Shown here piece by piece: positions 31,801 to 39,794 of a stretch of 64,000 bases of DNA. Both the position numbers and the translations under genes were made by a program. This DNA is from Symbiodinium natans (lineage: Eukaryota; Sar; Dinophyceae; Suessiales; Symbiodiniaceae). The stretch spans positions 434,001 through 498,000 of the forward strand of contig CAJNDS010002292.1 of NCBI GenBank assembly GCA_905221605.1, in the 5' to 3' direction. Below the pieces are notes generated by a model. That model saw nothing but the letters and a program-made list of their open reading frames with translations. It was not told where the DNA came from and ran no database searches. Each line of letters opens with the position of its first letter. Position 1 is the first letter of the stretch.

Positions 31801-32784
31801 CAAATGCCTGGAGATGTGCATTCTATTTGGGAGGTGTTCTGGTTGATCAGTATATGTGTATGAAAACCCAAAAGCAACCAGAAGCTACTCAACGCTTTGG
31901 TTCGAGCTGCATGGGTTCTTGCGGCATGTTCGGCAGGGAACGGGGGGCACAGCAACATCTGGCCGAGGCATGGCGGCTGGTGCTGCGATGCTTGCACGAG
32001 GAGGCGTGGGGCTGGGCACAGGTGCGTCCGGACTGTCCAGCCACCTGCGAAACTCCTCAAGAGAATCCAACCCTGTTTCCTCATCGTCCTCGTAGGGGGA
32101 TGCCTCGTCGGGCTCAGTCCCAAGGGAAGATGCAGGTCGTAGGTTCCGGGTCATGCGTTCGTCGATGACGGCCTTGGGGGAGGAGGGTGTTCTTGAGGCA
32201 TACTTATGTTCTGAGATTTGTGTAGAAAAGGGGTTCGTGTGGTAGCCAGGCCTGGAGTTCAGGTCGGAAGGCAAGGAGCAGTTCGTGGAACCGGACATCC
32301 TGCAATGGGTCAGTGGGGTAACAGCCCAAGTTAGTACTTCAGAAACAGCTTTCCTGGTGACCACTAGAGGAACTTGATCCCTATAACAATTGCTTCGATC
32401 TCTATACTGAACTAAATTCGACTACCAGTCCTTGGTCACTTCCTTTTTCCCGGCCTTTCTCTTCACCAAACCCAGCAACCTTTTGATCTCCTGAGCATTG
32501 CGGTAGATAGTCTTATCTGGAATGACGCCTGCGCCAAGGATGGCGGTGTAGAAGTCGGATAGCTCACCTTGCAAGTTGCCGAGGTAGGGGAGCTTGTTGT
32601 CCGGCGAGTCACGGAGAAGCGCCAAAGCAGGAAGCAACACAGCTTTATGCCCAACAGCATTGGGGCGGGTGGGCTCAACCCACTTCGACCCTTTTGGGAG
32701 CTGCATGATGTCTTTGCCCTCACGAGCTTGGATCCGCAGCCCCGCTGCGGCCTCCCATTTCTCGCACAGACCGGAGCAATCCAT
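20426..32784 (-). CDS. Multi-exon gene of a Symbiodinium-expanded family with a methyltransferase-like core
   Basis: About 25 minus-strand exons read from 32,784 down to 20,426. The order is an ATG exon, an acidic Ser/Pro-rich exon, a repeat-bearing acidic exon, a long Lys/Ala-rich exon, a helical exon, then three exons with DNA cytosine methyltransferase-like motifs (FFAG, CSSFT, VEQP). These lead to a conserved WWMAHYHE exon, linker exons and a run of charged helical exons. I recognise the order FFAG / CSSF / LEQP / WWM from memory as a family with many copies in Symbiodinium. It may have spread as a mobile gene, but no function is established to my knowledge. Several exons end in frame with each other. 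Others were placed by composition and AG-G acceptors only. Long introns contain repeats listed separately. Confidence 0.6.
20590..20768 (-). CDS. Minus gene exon: coiled-coil-like
   Basis: Reads ENLRKFMDSVLQKQAKLR then LDLEKNFADELATR. The heptad-like hydrophobic spacing suggests a coiled coil. Confidence 0.5.
20800..20938 (-). CDS. Minus gene exon: acidic/Ser-rich
   Basis: Reads DDGEPLEGPNTDLMDRYR then a Ser/Ala-rich stretch. Bounded on its 5' side by a CAG-type acceptor near 20,938. Confidence 0.5.
21027..21146 (-). CDS. Minus gene exon: EYWVCIRETG helix
   Basis: Reads KYGGEDEYWVCIRETG then EELAERTRRETAEDC, a charged helix typical of this family's middle part. Confidence 0.55.
21224..21286 (-). 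CDS. Minus gene micro-exon
   Basis: Reads KKIEGAIRVCQSNPLELIR after a CCGAG acceptor. It fits between the WYTKEEMQ and EYWVCI exons in family order. Confidence 0.45.
21375..21513 (-). CDS. Minus gene exon: WYTKEEMQKVL
   Basis: After CTAG it reads DRFLKMQETVCKK then LEEGWYTKEEMQKVLHW. The GWYTEE-type box recurs in this family. Confidence 0.6.
21588..21758 (-). CDS. Minus gene exon: LRRLCEKKKNGRLNVP
   Basis: After TTCGCAG it reads DDMTRRNNRVKAKLRRLC then KKNGRLNVPVWLHDAW and ends near VGFDKE with a GC donor. A well conserved exon type in the family. Confidence 0.65.
21853..22020 (-). CDS. Minus gene exon: MYFSGKITKEVAQ
   Basis: After TGATCAG it reads ARSDFTSTRALEMYFSG then an acidic end with GKRKADDGDED, possibly a nuclear localisation signal. 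Confidence 0.6.
22600..22805 (-). CDS. Minus gene exon: Ser/Pro-rich linker
   Basis: Reads SSSMPPTPTTVRSNSSAS and flanking sequence, a disordered linker. Boundaries uncertain. Confidence 0.4.
22823..22958 (-). CDS. Minus gene exon: acidic/Pro-rich linker
   Basis: After TTCCAG it reads EAFDSVGLAETIPATLPD then IPKAAARPPNQPEPE. Confidence 0.5.
23034..23096 (-). CDS. Minus gene short exon
   Basis: After TTCAG it reads EMEEALKQLEGFGEPSPT, with a GT-type donor near 23,033. Confidence 0.5.
23186..23345 (-). CDS. Minus gene exon: acidic helical
   Basis: Reads MSDMPEFAERKPIEQMES then LLDADIDLPDDLEQLQ. Boundaries approximate. Confidence 0.45.
23670..23880 (+). repeat. Degenerate AT-rich repeat of TTACGGGTTGG / AAATATGGGTT
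   Basis: About ten imperfect copies of a TACGGGTT or TATGGGTT core spaced 10-25 bp apart within an intron of the minus-strand gene. Confidence 0.8.
23995..24232 (-). CDS. Minus gene exon: EYPAKFGAHMAGL
   Basis: After GCTAAG it reads EYPAKFGAHMAGLMSEL, then a Pro/Ser linker, then DWGSVWPEADVISAVRYI. The family places this after the WWMAHYHE exon. Confidence 0.6.
24505..24708 (-). CDS. Minus gene exon: WWMAHYHE
   Basis: After GCCGAG it reads VTKATWWMAHYHEDKG, then KRHYCFSNSPVVSRLDRG and a basic strand with RRYKDKTGRSRFVGTRAL. Conserved in the family directly downstream of the VEQP motif. It could be the C-terminal part of the methyltransferase-like fold. Confidence 0.7.
24910..26190 (+). repeat. 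Polypyrimidine (CT)n tract, 1.3 kb
   Basis: Near-pure C/T with CT, CTTT and a CTGT block at about 25,510-25,548, interrupted by a few GCTCGC stretches. It lies inside the intron between the VEQP and WWMAHYHE exons. The Ser/Leu/Phe frame of 458 codons across it is an artefact. Confidence 0.95.
26222..26345 (+). mobile_element. MITE-like element, copy 2
   Basis: Terminal repeats AATTGGTGGTTTCCG and CGTAAACCACAAATT. The interior has CTAGGGGTACCTTGTTGG, GATAAGGGA and GGGGTCCCTTGTTTTC, in the same order as copy 3. Confidence 0.75.
26346..26790. repeat. Telomere-like repeats, both orientations
   Basis: GGGTTTATAGG-type units at 26,350-26,450 and AACCCTAAACCCC-type units in the opposite sense at 26,668-26,790. 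In between is unassigned sequence. Confidence 0.7.
27133..27253 (-). CDS. Minus gene exon: VEQPGGS (motif VI-like)
   Basis: After ATCCAAG it reads SILLMGLVACVDGTFLVEQPGGS-type sequence: a hydrophobic helix, then FLVEQPGGSFFEFYPRW. It sits where C5 methyltransferases have the FVLENV strand, with Glu kept. GT donor at 27,132. Confidence 0.65.
27357..27542 (-). CDS. Minus gene exon: CSSFT (motif IV-like)
   Basis: After ATTGAG it reads VAIAVILLGKPGRFVVHF then GLKCSSFTFVNMGTS. The C-x-x-F-T pattern follows a hydrophobic strand, as the catalytic PCQ-FS loop does in cytosine-5 methyltransferases. Confidence 0.65.
27690..27882 (-). CDS. Minus gene exon: FFAG (motif I-like)
   Basis: After TTCTAG it reads DSKRFDWIEFFAG, then IRKSGYRGARLDLLY. 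FAG is followed by 11 residues and then Gly-Tyr, the same spacing as FAG to Gly-Phe in the AdoMet-binding motif I of DNA cytosine methyltransferases. The second glycine of that motif is replaced by Ala. Confidence 0.7.
27960..28086 (-). CDS. Minus gene exon: hydrophobic helix
   Basis: Reads VETLLPQVFVMAVLLVYW then DFKDGGVPLCPSNAED. A hydrophobic segment long enough to span a membrane or pack in a core. Placed just upstream of the FFAG exon. Confidence 0.5.
28487..28589 (+). mobile_element. MITE-like element, copy 3 (best preserved)
   Basis: Perfect 13-bp terminal inverted repeats, CATATGGGGGTTT at 28,487-28,499 and AAACCCCCATATG at 28,577-28,589, extending imperfectly to about 26 bp. A TA dinucleotide at each edge could be the target duplication of a Tc1/mariner-type element. 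There is no coding capacity in its roughly 100 bp. Confidence 0.8.
28606..28705 (-). CDS. Possible minus gene exon
   Basis: Reads MPGQKRGRAWAVKAGLED then SGQPALIASAAA. Composition resembles family exons but the boundaries are not defined. Confidence 0.35.
29490..29695 (-). CDS. Minus gene exon: RRGAEMAVDVATRANI
   Basis: Reads AQLMQELLQQNPQSMDNH then FKRYMDLIRRGAEMAVDV. A helical exon with a strongly conserved-looking end, directly downstream of the long Lys/Ala exon. Confidence 0.6.
29796..30703 (-). CDS. Minus gene long exon: Lys/Ala-rich tail plus folded end
   Basis: Starts after CTTGAAG in phase 0 with the previous exon. The first part is charged (REEKRAEKERKKQERLR). The centre is a histone-H1-like run of AKAKAKAKAKAK and PKGKAKAKAKAK, then GRGKGGKGGKGRGRGRR. 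The last 100 residues look folded and include DLLLDCFEKCRNMTFDVL and PGHWNVCMIAAFVSAHE. The basic run is suited to binding nucleic acid and nuclear import. A GC donor at 29,795 ends the exon. Confidence 0.7.
30830..31208 (-). CDS. Minus gene exon: acidic, with internal LLAP-E repeats
   Basis: After AACAG it reads GGPLPYGMDNDETLVVP, RYVRRKLFEDLAGDAQ and three tandem copies of EPVAALLAP-type units. It ends at CAG with a GT donor at 30,829 and joins the long exon in phase. Confidence 0.65.
31209..31925. other. Intron of the minus gene
   Basis: A/T-richer sequence with no recognised feature apart from short TA/CATCGATCGATG strings near 31,420. Confidence 0.5.
31930..32299 (-). CDS. Minus gene exon: acidic Ser/Pro-rich
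   Basis: After CATTGCAG its first base completes a Trp codon from the ATG exon (DW-MSGSTN). It contains SPYEDDEETGLDSLEEF and a Pro/Ala-rich tail; the 3' end near CRTCRK is approximate. Confidence 0.65.
32426..32784 (-). CDS. Minus gene first coding exon
   Basis: ATG at 32,782-32,784 starts MDCSGLCEKWEAAAGL, then KGSKWVEPTRPNAVGHKA, LPYLGNLQGELSDFYTAI and a basic end KRKAGKKEVTKDW. The GT donor at 32,425 leaves phase 2, matched by the next exon. I recall this opening from other copies of the family. The ATG is taken as the gene start for that reason. Confidence 0.7.
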
Positions 32785-33336
32785 GCTGTCGATCTAGATA
32801 AAAACTACCGCAATGCTAAATCTCCAGATCACAAGGTTGCAACCCTACCCGTCGCTTGAACAATGCAACAGGAAGAAGCTGCCAGATTCAGCATGCCGAC
32901 CCTGACAGGTGACATGGCTCGCTTGGAGCTTGCAGCCTGCACGTGTTGAAAAAAGGCCTGAGCTCGCGGCTGGTGCCACCACACGCAGATGAAGAGCAGG
33001 GCGACATGAACAGGCATTCGGTTCTTTACTTATAAGATCTTCCCGTTCGTATCTCCACTTGGCCACCCAATGTACATGTGTTGGACTCAGAATGACATGT
33101 TTTCCTGGTTTCCAGGAAATTCCATAATTTCCAGGTTTCTCACGAAGCCAGACAGCAATTCCAGGTTTTACGAAACCAACCCACAAAAAAGGAGGCAAAA
33201 GAAGTAGCAGGAAAACTTTAGGGCTTCAGTGAGGGCTTGGATTCGTCTGAGGTTGTTAAGGTGTTCAAACACCGCAGACTCTGTCAGTCTATACTAGTTC
33301 TACAACACAGGCCCCGCAGTCACCTGGCCCTTCTCT

Positions 33337-33380
33337 GATATATATATATATATATATATTTACACATATATATATATACA
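33337..33380. repeat. (TA)n microsatellite
   Basis: Mostly ATATAT with an interruption TTTACACA. Confidence 0.95.
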
Positions 33381-33498
33381 TGTGTACCAGTGGCTTCAGG
33401 TATATTCAAGATCCAGTAAAGATCTCGGGTACAACATTCTCGTAGCAATAGTACGCAAGAGTGAAGTGCAGGGAGCAAGCAGCTTTTCAAAGTGCAGC

Positions 33499-33561
33499 AT
33501 GGAGTTTCTCAGGTTCCAAGACGACAGCATCCTCATTGTAGACAAGCCTGCTGGGAAACTT
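33499..33561 (+). CDS. Pseudouridine synthase-like exon (N-terminal strand)
   Basis: ATG at 33,499 starts MEFLRFQDDSILIVDKPAGKL. The ILIVDKPAG stretch is the opening strand of RluA/RsuA-type pseudouridine synthases (usual form: LLVVNKPAG). A GC donor at 33,562 would end the exon, though the frame stays open and next reads HRHERGTAL, oddly close to the catalytic HRLDRGTSG motif with Leu to His and Asp to Glu. Either a decayed copy or a coincidence downstream of a real exon. Confidence 0.5.
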
Positions 33562-33825
33562 GCTTGGGAGGACAACAGACATCGGCATGAGCGTGGAACT
33601 GCCCTGAGAGTTGAGGCGGATACTTGGCACATCTTGGCACATCTTGGCACAGGACGAGCATGTCGAGGCTGCACCCGTTTTTTGTGCTGCATTAATGCCG
33701 CTTTCTTTCGATTCCCTCCCTCACCCTTTGCATCTGCGGGCTGAGTTCAGCCCAGGAGCACTTGCTTCTTGCTCCTGAAGCTGAAGTCAGTGGTCCGGCC
33801 GTGTACAGCACTCGCGCGGACCACG

Positions 33826-33906
33826 ATCCTTCATGCATTCACTGCCGGCGGGAGTATTTCGTCTTGGTGGCTGGACGACCAGTTGCAGCTTGGAGCGGCG
33901 AATGGC
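33826..33906 (+). CDS. Pseudouridine synthase-like exon (C-terminal part)
   Basis: One frame reads CIHCRREYFVLVAGRPVA then a stop at 33,904. The REYFVLVAGR strand matches the KRYLALVHGR element that follows the catalytic Asp in RluA-type enzymes. With the exon above it suggests a broken or alternatively spliced gene. Confidence 0.4.
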
Positions 33907-36900
33907 TGTACTAGACAGCTCTTAGTGGGTTATGTTGCTGATAGTCAGCTATTAAATGTCACAGAGAGTATGAATGTGGGCGGGGGGTTGTGGCCGAAAT
34001 CCGCACCCTTGTTGGGGGCACTTGGGGTCCGAAACATTTCGAAATGGCCCCACAAGCACGGATTCGTGCCAAAAGGACGCGACCAGTGCCCAGCTGCGCC
34101 CGTGTGACTCAGGGCCCGAAACGGCCACAGAGGGTACAGATTTCGGCCGGAGCGATTCGGGGTTGAAAGGCCGTGTGCTCATTCTGTCGGTTGTTCATGT
34201 CCTCGCCTTCGTTCGCTCTCTGCCTTCCCCATGAACCTTGTAGATCTTGCAGCCTAAGTTGCTTAAGTAGACCTGTGCTGAGACGGCTGTTCTTTACCAT
34301 TTAGGTCGCAGCTTCGTCAAACGAGTTCACTGATCACAGTTTTGAGCTTATGCCAGTAGTAGCCGTGGATTCTTTCAGGGACTCAAGGGTGCGTTGGGTT
34401 GCATTGTGGCATTGTGAGTTCACCGATCGTCGGCAGCCGCACCAAACACCATTCACGTGTGTTAGGCTCAGCCGTAATCTAGCCTTTACAGCTCCACGGT
34501 GTGCTTCGGTTGCATGTTGCGGTACAGCTGCGTACGGGGAGTGTCTATGTCGTGGTGTTTGGCAGTTCAGTTTTTTGCTTGTACTGAAGGCTGAAGATCG
34601 GGTACGTAGTTAGCATAGTGGTCTTGAAGTGTCATTCGAGGAGTTTTCCTGCAGCGCTGCTCTGCGACCGGCGCGTGGCAAACCGAAACAGTTTGCTGCA
34701 ACCCAGCTGGAAACACTGTGGGAGGGTCCAGACTGCTGCCTGGCTGCAGAATGCTGCGACCCACTGGCACCTGCGTAGCACTGCCTGGGCCACGCTTGCC
34801 ATGCCCAACCTCTCACGGCTGTGCGACAAGGCACTCTTCTGCGAGCATCAGTGCATGGACCTGAGACAAAGTCTCAAGTCTGCAGGTCGGGCACTGGGGC
34901 ACTGACCATGTGTATAGCGCTGTCATGTTGCAACATGTTCTGAACATGCTGCATCGACTTCTTAACTACGTTTAGAGTCACGCGCAAGGCATCTGCATCT
35001 TTTGGGCTTCCCAGTTTGGGGTGACCGCACTTGCCTTAGATGTCCAGGTGACGTGTATGTGTATGTGTATGTGTGTGTGTGTGTGTGGGGTGGCTTATGT
35101 GTGCTGAGAACATCTCTTCAAGCTCTGACAGCCAAGCTCGTCGTAGAATCACTGGTACAGCTTGCCTCTGATGCGCGGTAATTCTTGCTTCAGCGCCCTC
35201 GGGTTTCAGGATGTTTCAGGTGTTCGGATGTCTTTGGGGTTCCGGCACTTGGGGACCCGGAGCCAAACCCTGGAGGCCATGGAGAGTCGGCCCTCCGGGG
35301 TTCCCATAGAACTTGTGTCCTCTCCGGGGCTCACGTGTGCATCTTTTGCATTGGCGCATTTCCGTTTGATCCGAATACTGAGGCCGCTTCGGGAGCCAAC
35401 GAGCGAACCTGCGCTCACGGGCGGTGTTTGGCCTGGCAAAGCCGTGGTGCCACTTGGGGCGTTTGGAGCTCTTTGGAACCTTTGGCGGCGTGCGAGTCGA
35501 AAGCGTGCCGCCGCCGGACCTGCTGCGTGCCTGGAGCTAAGATGAGAGAAGCTTGCTCGAGGATCTACAGTAAGTCGCTTCGCAAAGCACCAATGCAGGC
35601 ACAGCTGGTTTTTGTGAACACTCTGATTGTCACCGGGGTTGCCACAGGGGTTGCTGCAGGGGTTGCATTGGTAAGTGCGAAGCACTGTTAAGTTAAGTAC
35701 GCGTTTCCGAGGTCCTGCGAGCTGTTGGCGGCGAATGGGATTTCGTGTCATCGGTGCAAAGACTCCCTCCGGTGATGGTCTTGTCTCACCAAGAGAACGG
35801 ACTCGGCGTCGCATATTATAGCCTATTGCGCAAAATGCACAAGCTGAAGCAAAAGAATTCTTCCTGCATGAAAACCTGCTTGTGTATTCTGCACTGTCAA
35901 CCCGTTCCAGGCAGTGCCTGGGTGTTGAATGTACGAGCCTTGTATCTTGCTGAACCGAAGTGAGCAGTGAACTCGACTACATCTGTGCAGATCTGTGCGC
36001 CCAGGTGTAGCTGCGCTGTCAGCAGTGGAGGAAGCCTTTTCCCATCGTGCTGCAGAGGTTTTATACCTGAATCTGTCGGAACTTGCGGTCTCAGCGGCTG
36101 CAGCGACATAACATACATCAGACTGCACAATCCTGGCACGTACTGCGTGTGAAGTGAAAATCATGTCAGGACCTAGCCCGTTTCGCCAAGATCTTTGTTG
36201 TCGCATCGGGTACCGGAACCGCTCGTGCAGTGGAGGTCACATGCCAGCAAGCAGCATTCTTCACAAGACGTGGCGTTCTGAGTGTGATCATTTTCATCAC
36301 AGTCACTGCAATGCTAAATCCACAGAGTTGAAAGTTTGCAGTACTGGTAGTTTGGAACTTGTCTTCTCTGTCTTTCTTCTGACCTTTCAATTCTCAAGCA
36401 ATACTTGCGAGTGAAGACACATGTACGAGTGAAAGAAAGAGAAGAGGCTAGGAAGACACAGAACCACAAGATGCCAATCAGGAACATCCAAATGCAGAAG
36501 TTTTAGATCATCAGGTTCTTGAGTGTACACATCTGACACAGGTTTTTTTTGCAATCATTGCATCACGAAAAGGTTTTTGGGACTGAAGCCTTGATGGCCT
36601 GAGGTTTCTGCTTCTATCCCTCGGAAAACACTGGCTACACTGACCGTAAAAATCGGTCCTTAGATGTTCTGGGCCAAGAGGGATGCTCATGGACCACTCT
36701 CTCTGAAAATGTATCGCCCCTCCTCGCTGAAGAAAAGCTGTGGGGATCTTCTTAACTTTGGGGGAGCTTTCTGCACCGGTGTTGCCTCGATCGCGTAAGT
36801 ACATATTGGGCTTGTCATGGAACGCAGGTTTTCCTAGGTTTGCGTTCGGATATATTGCACATTGGACTCGCGAGGAGCGAGCATCTTGCAAAGTACCGTC

Positions 36901-38640
36901 CGGTTACCGTCCTGGACATACTGGGCGTGGACAAGACGGAGAAGGGTGAAGAAGCCACAGGGTTCAGAAGCAAAAGGTCCAAGCACCAGCACGGAACGCA
37001 AGGCGAAGACCAGACCCAACCGTCATGAAACCTGGGTCCCATCTCAACCCGATTAAACGCCCCCACCCCAAAATACAAGCGGCACCACAGACAGAAGGTG
37101 AAAGCCGAACTAGTTCAGAAGGGATTCACACGGCGGGCCGAGTCCCAAGCCGGGACTATTCTGGTAGGAAAAATACCGTAATCCTGACCTCCACGATTTT
37201 CAAGGTTTAACTTCGTACCACTTACCGACCACAAGCAAATTCCAGAGAGAGCGCGAGGGAGGACGCGCCCGCTAAAAGCCTGCGCAGCAAGTTTGAGGCA
37301 TGACATGGTACAAGTGGTAAGAGATGAATGTTCCTCCGTTGAGTATGCCGTACGCACGTTGGAAGATGTCAGGTGCTACAGGCAGCCGTCGATGTTCTGA
37401 AAGAAGCCTCCAAGCTTGCAGTTGCCCCAAGAATCCCAAGACTTGCCTGGGCTTAGTCTGGGCTTGCTCCGAACATCTCTGACTCGATATCTCCGAGGCG
37501 CCAGCTCCGGAGATCTGGTTTCTTGGAGCTCTCTTTTGCAGTTGTACGACTTCACGAGAGAAGAAGCCCTCAGTGCTCAGGTTTGTGATGGCAGGAACAC
37601 AGGCTGCGCAAGCTGACGCTGCCTTACAAAGCGTTGATGCTGTACAGCTGCAGTGTCATCTGGTTGGTACTCATGCGGGAAGTGTCGAGTGTACGAATTT
37701 CATGTGTCAATGCCGTGACACTCTGCTGCTGGTCGAGTCGGTGATACTCAGGAGGACTTGGCTAAGAGCGATGTGCCATTCCACGCTGGTCTCTGGGGAC
37801 TAGCTCGGTGTGCCAGGCACCATTGCATGAGCCTGTATAAAACCATAGATGTACATATTCACATTCTCAGTCTTGATATCCTGTACATCTGTAGACACTG
37901 TAGACATGAGCACCATCTGCAGGCGTGAGCAGCTCGTCATGGTCGGCTGCATCGACGTGTGCACCTTTGTGAAGTCAAGCTGATCTTCGAGAAAGAACGA
38001 AAAGAAGAAATTGAAATCCAAAAGGTACAAAACTCGCCACAAACAATATCTTTTGGAGTCTGCCAAGGGTTGAAGCTGTTGCACGGACAAATTGCCAATC
38101 TCTAAGGGGCTGAGTGCTGATGTCATGTGCAGTTATATGCATACGTATCTGTATCTGTACAAGTATATCAAATTGCGCATGCCGTTTGCGGCGAAACACA
38201 GCCTCCGTGGACATAAGGAATCTGAGCAGCTTTTCAATGCTAGTTTTGCCTAAGGTGGATTCCACTTCCGCGCGGGCAATCTTGAGCCGACTTCGGGCAG
38301 CACGATGCCAGCAGGACATTACTATTAACCGCCCTGCAGGTGCTTTTCTATCGACTGACAAGTGTGGTGCAAGCTTGTGCATGAGCATCTAGACTTGACT
38401 TGAAGCTCTTGTGAGTCGGTAGTCGAGCGGGCAAACCTTTGAGTTGAAGGATTTGAAGGTCTTGAATTCTTTAGATTGCGCCGAATCGTTCGAGTCCTCG
38501 GCAGGCCCCGGAGTACACAATGCAGACAACCGAATCTTTCCCGAAACTTCACGATGGTACACAATGCTTGATCTCCTGCCAAGACGGTTGAACTGTCTTG
38601 CAACACCCCGTCTTATAAACTTTCAATAAGCCAGGAGGAC
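33907..38640. other. Long stretch without a supported gene
   Basis: Some frames have coding flavour, such as 36,900-37,024 (AKYRPVTVLDILGVDKTE) and 37,455-37,580 (GDLVSWSSLLQLYDFTRE, before a CAG-GT donor), but none matches a family I know. A (GT)n microsatellite lies at 35,053-35,088. Confidence 0.35.
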
Positions 38641-39107
38641 GATGCCGAGCTCGCACCAGAGACAGAGCTCTTGGTACGAAGACTAACGCTGGACGCAGAG
38701 GAGATCATGCAAATGGCATGCACAAACACTACGTAGAAGCAGCAAAGATACTGCTTGGGTCACTTGAGCTTTCGTCCCTCCCCCTTGAGGCCCGGGGTCC
38801 CAGGCGCAAGTCCCCCGAAACATGTTTGGCTGCTTGGGCCGCTGCGAGGCCACGAGGCAGTGTGGTTTCGAACCCTCTGAAATCGTTAAGTCATCCACAG
38901 CCGTCACGACTATCACGACCATCGAGTGAATCACCTAGTCTTGCGGAGTCAGAGGAGTCTGACAGCAACGACGAGAGCGACTTCGAACGCTATGTCGCAC
39001 GACTAGAGCAGACATCGTCCGAAGCATCTCGGATGTGCGAAATATTTCAGAAGTGCCAAGTTCCCTTCCTTGCATCTTACCTTGCCGCGTCTTCCAACGT
39101 CTCCTGA
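38641..39107 (+). CDS. Possible exons, unknown protein
   Basis: ELAPETELLVRRLTLDAEE at 38,648-38,705 and, in another frame, an acidic Ser-rich stretch with SEESDSNDESDFERYVAR at 38,940-39,010. Both look coding, but no splice model or family is clear. Confidence 0.3.
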
Positions 39108-39794
39108 TTGCCACTGCCTTGCTCAAACAGTTGCAAGCATTTCAACCGCAGGCATCGCCAACCAAAGATTTTGCAAAGTTCTTGTTTGCTTCCTGGAGGC
39201 GTGGGGCACTTGGCCACCACCCACCTTGCCCAGCGGCGGCTGGTTTGTCATCAGCCCGGGCCTTATCACCATGCACGGCAGCAAAGCATAAGCATCTGTG
39301 TTCATGCGCAGCGCGGCATGAACTGCAAGAACTCGCCGACTCGTTGGAACTTCTTTGGTTGACACGCATTTGATCCTAAGGTGGTGGCTGCAGCGGCCTG
39401 GGCCTCGCATCAGCTGCTTGGCTTGCTACGCAGGCACCCACAGCAAGCGTAGCGGCGTAGCACATGCCAGCAGCAACATGGTGCATGCTAGAAGGACGCA
39501 GCGCGCGATTCGGTTCGTTGGTTCCCGCGGCCGGTTTGTTCGCATACATTAAGGGGCCCAGTTTGCCATCATTCCACAGACTTGATATTCGATTCGTCAC
39601 GTCTGTGCTTGCACCTGCTTGTGACCTGCAGCCAATTCATCGGCGGCGCTCCCTGCAGAAGTGTTGCGCGTTTCGGGTTCTGCAGCCATGCTGCTCGCTT
39701 GAGGCGCAAACTTGGCAAGCGCTTTCTATGGCTATGGCGTTCTGTACAACCTTGAAGCGACGTTCGGCAATTGCACTGATCAGATCATGCTCGA

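Noticed and set aside
35206-35814. A 202-codon minus-strand frame
   Set aside because: No motif, and overlapping plus-strand frames are equally open; high local GC removes stops.
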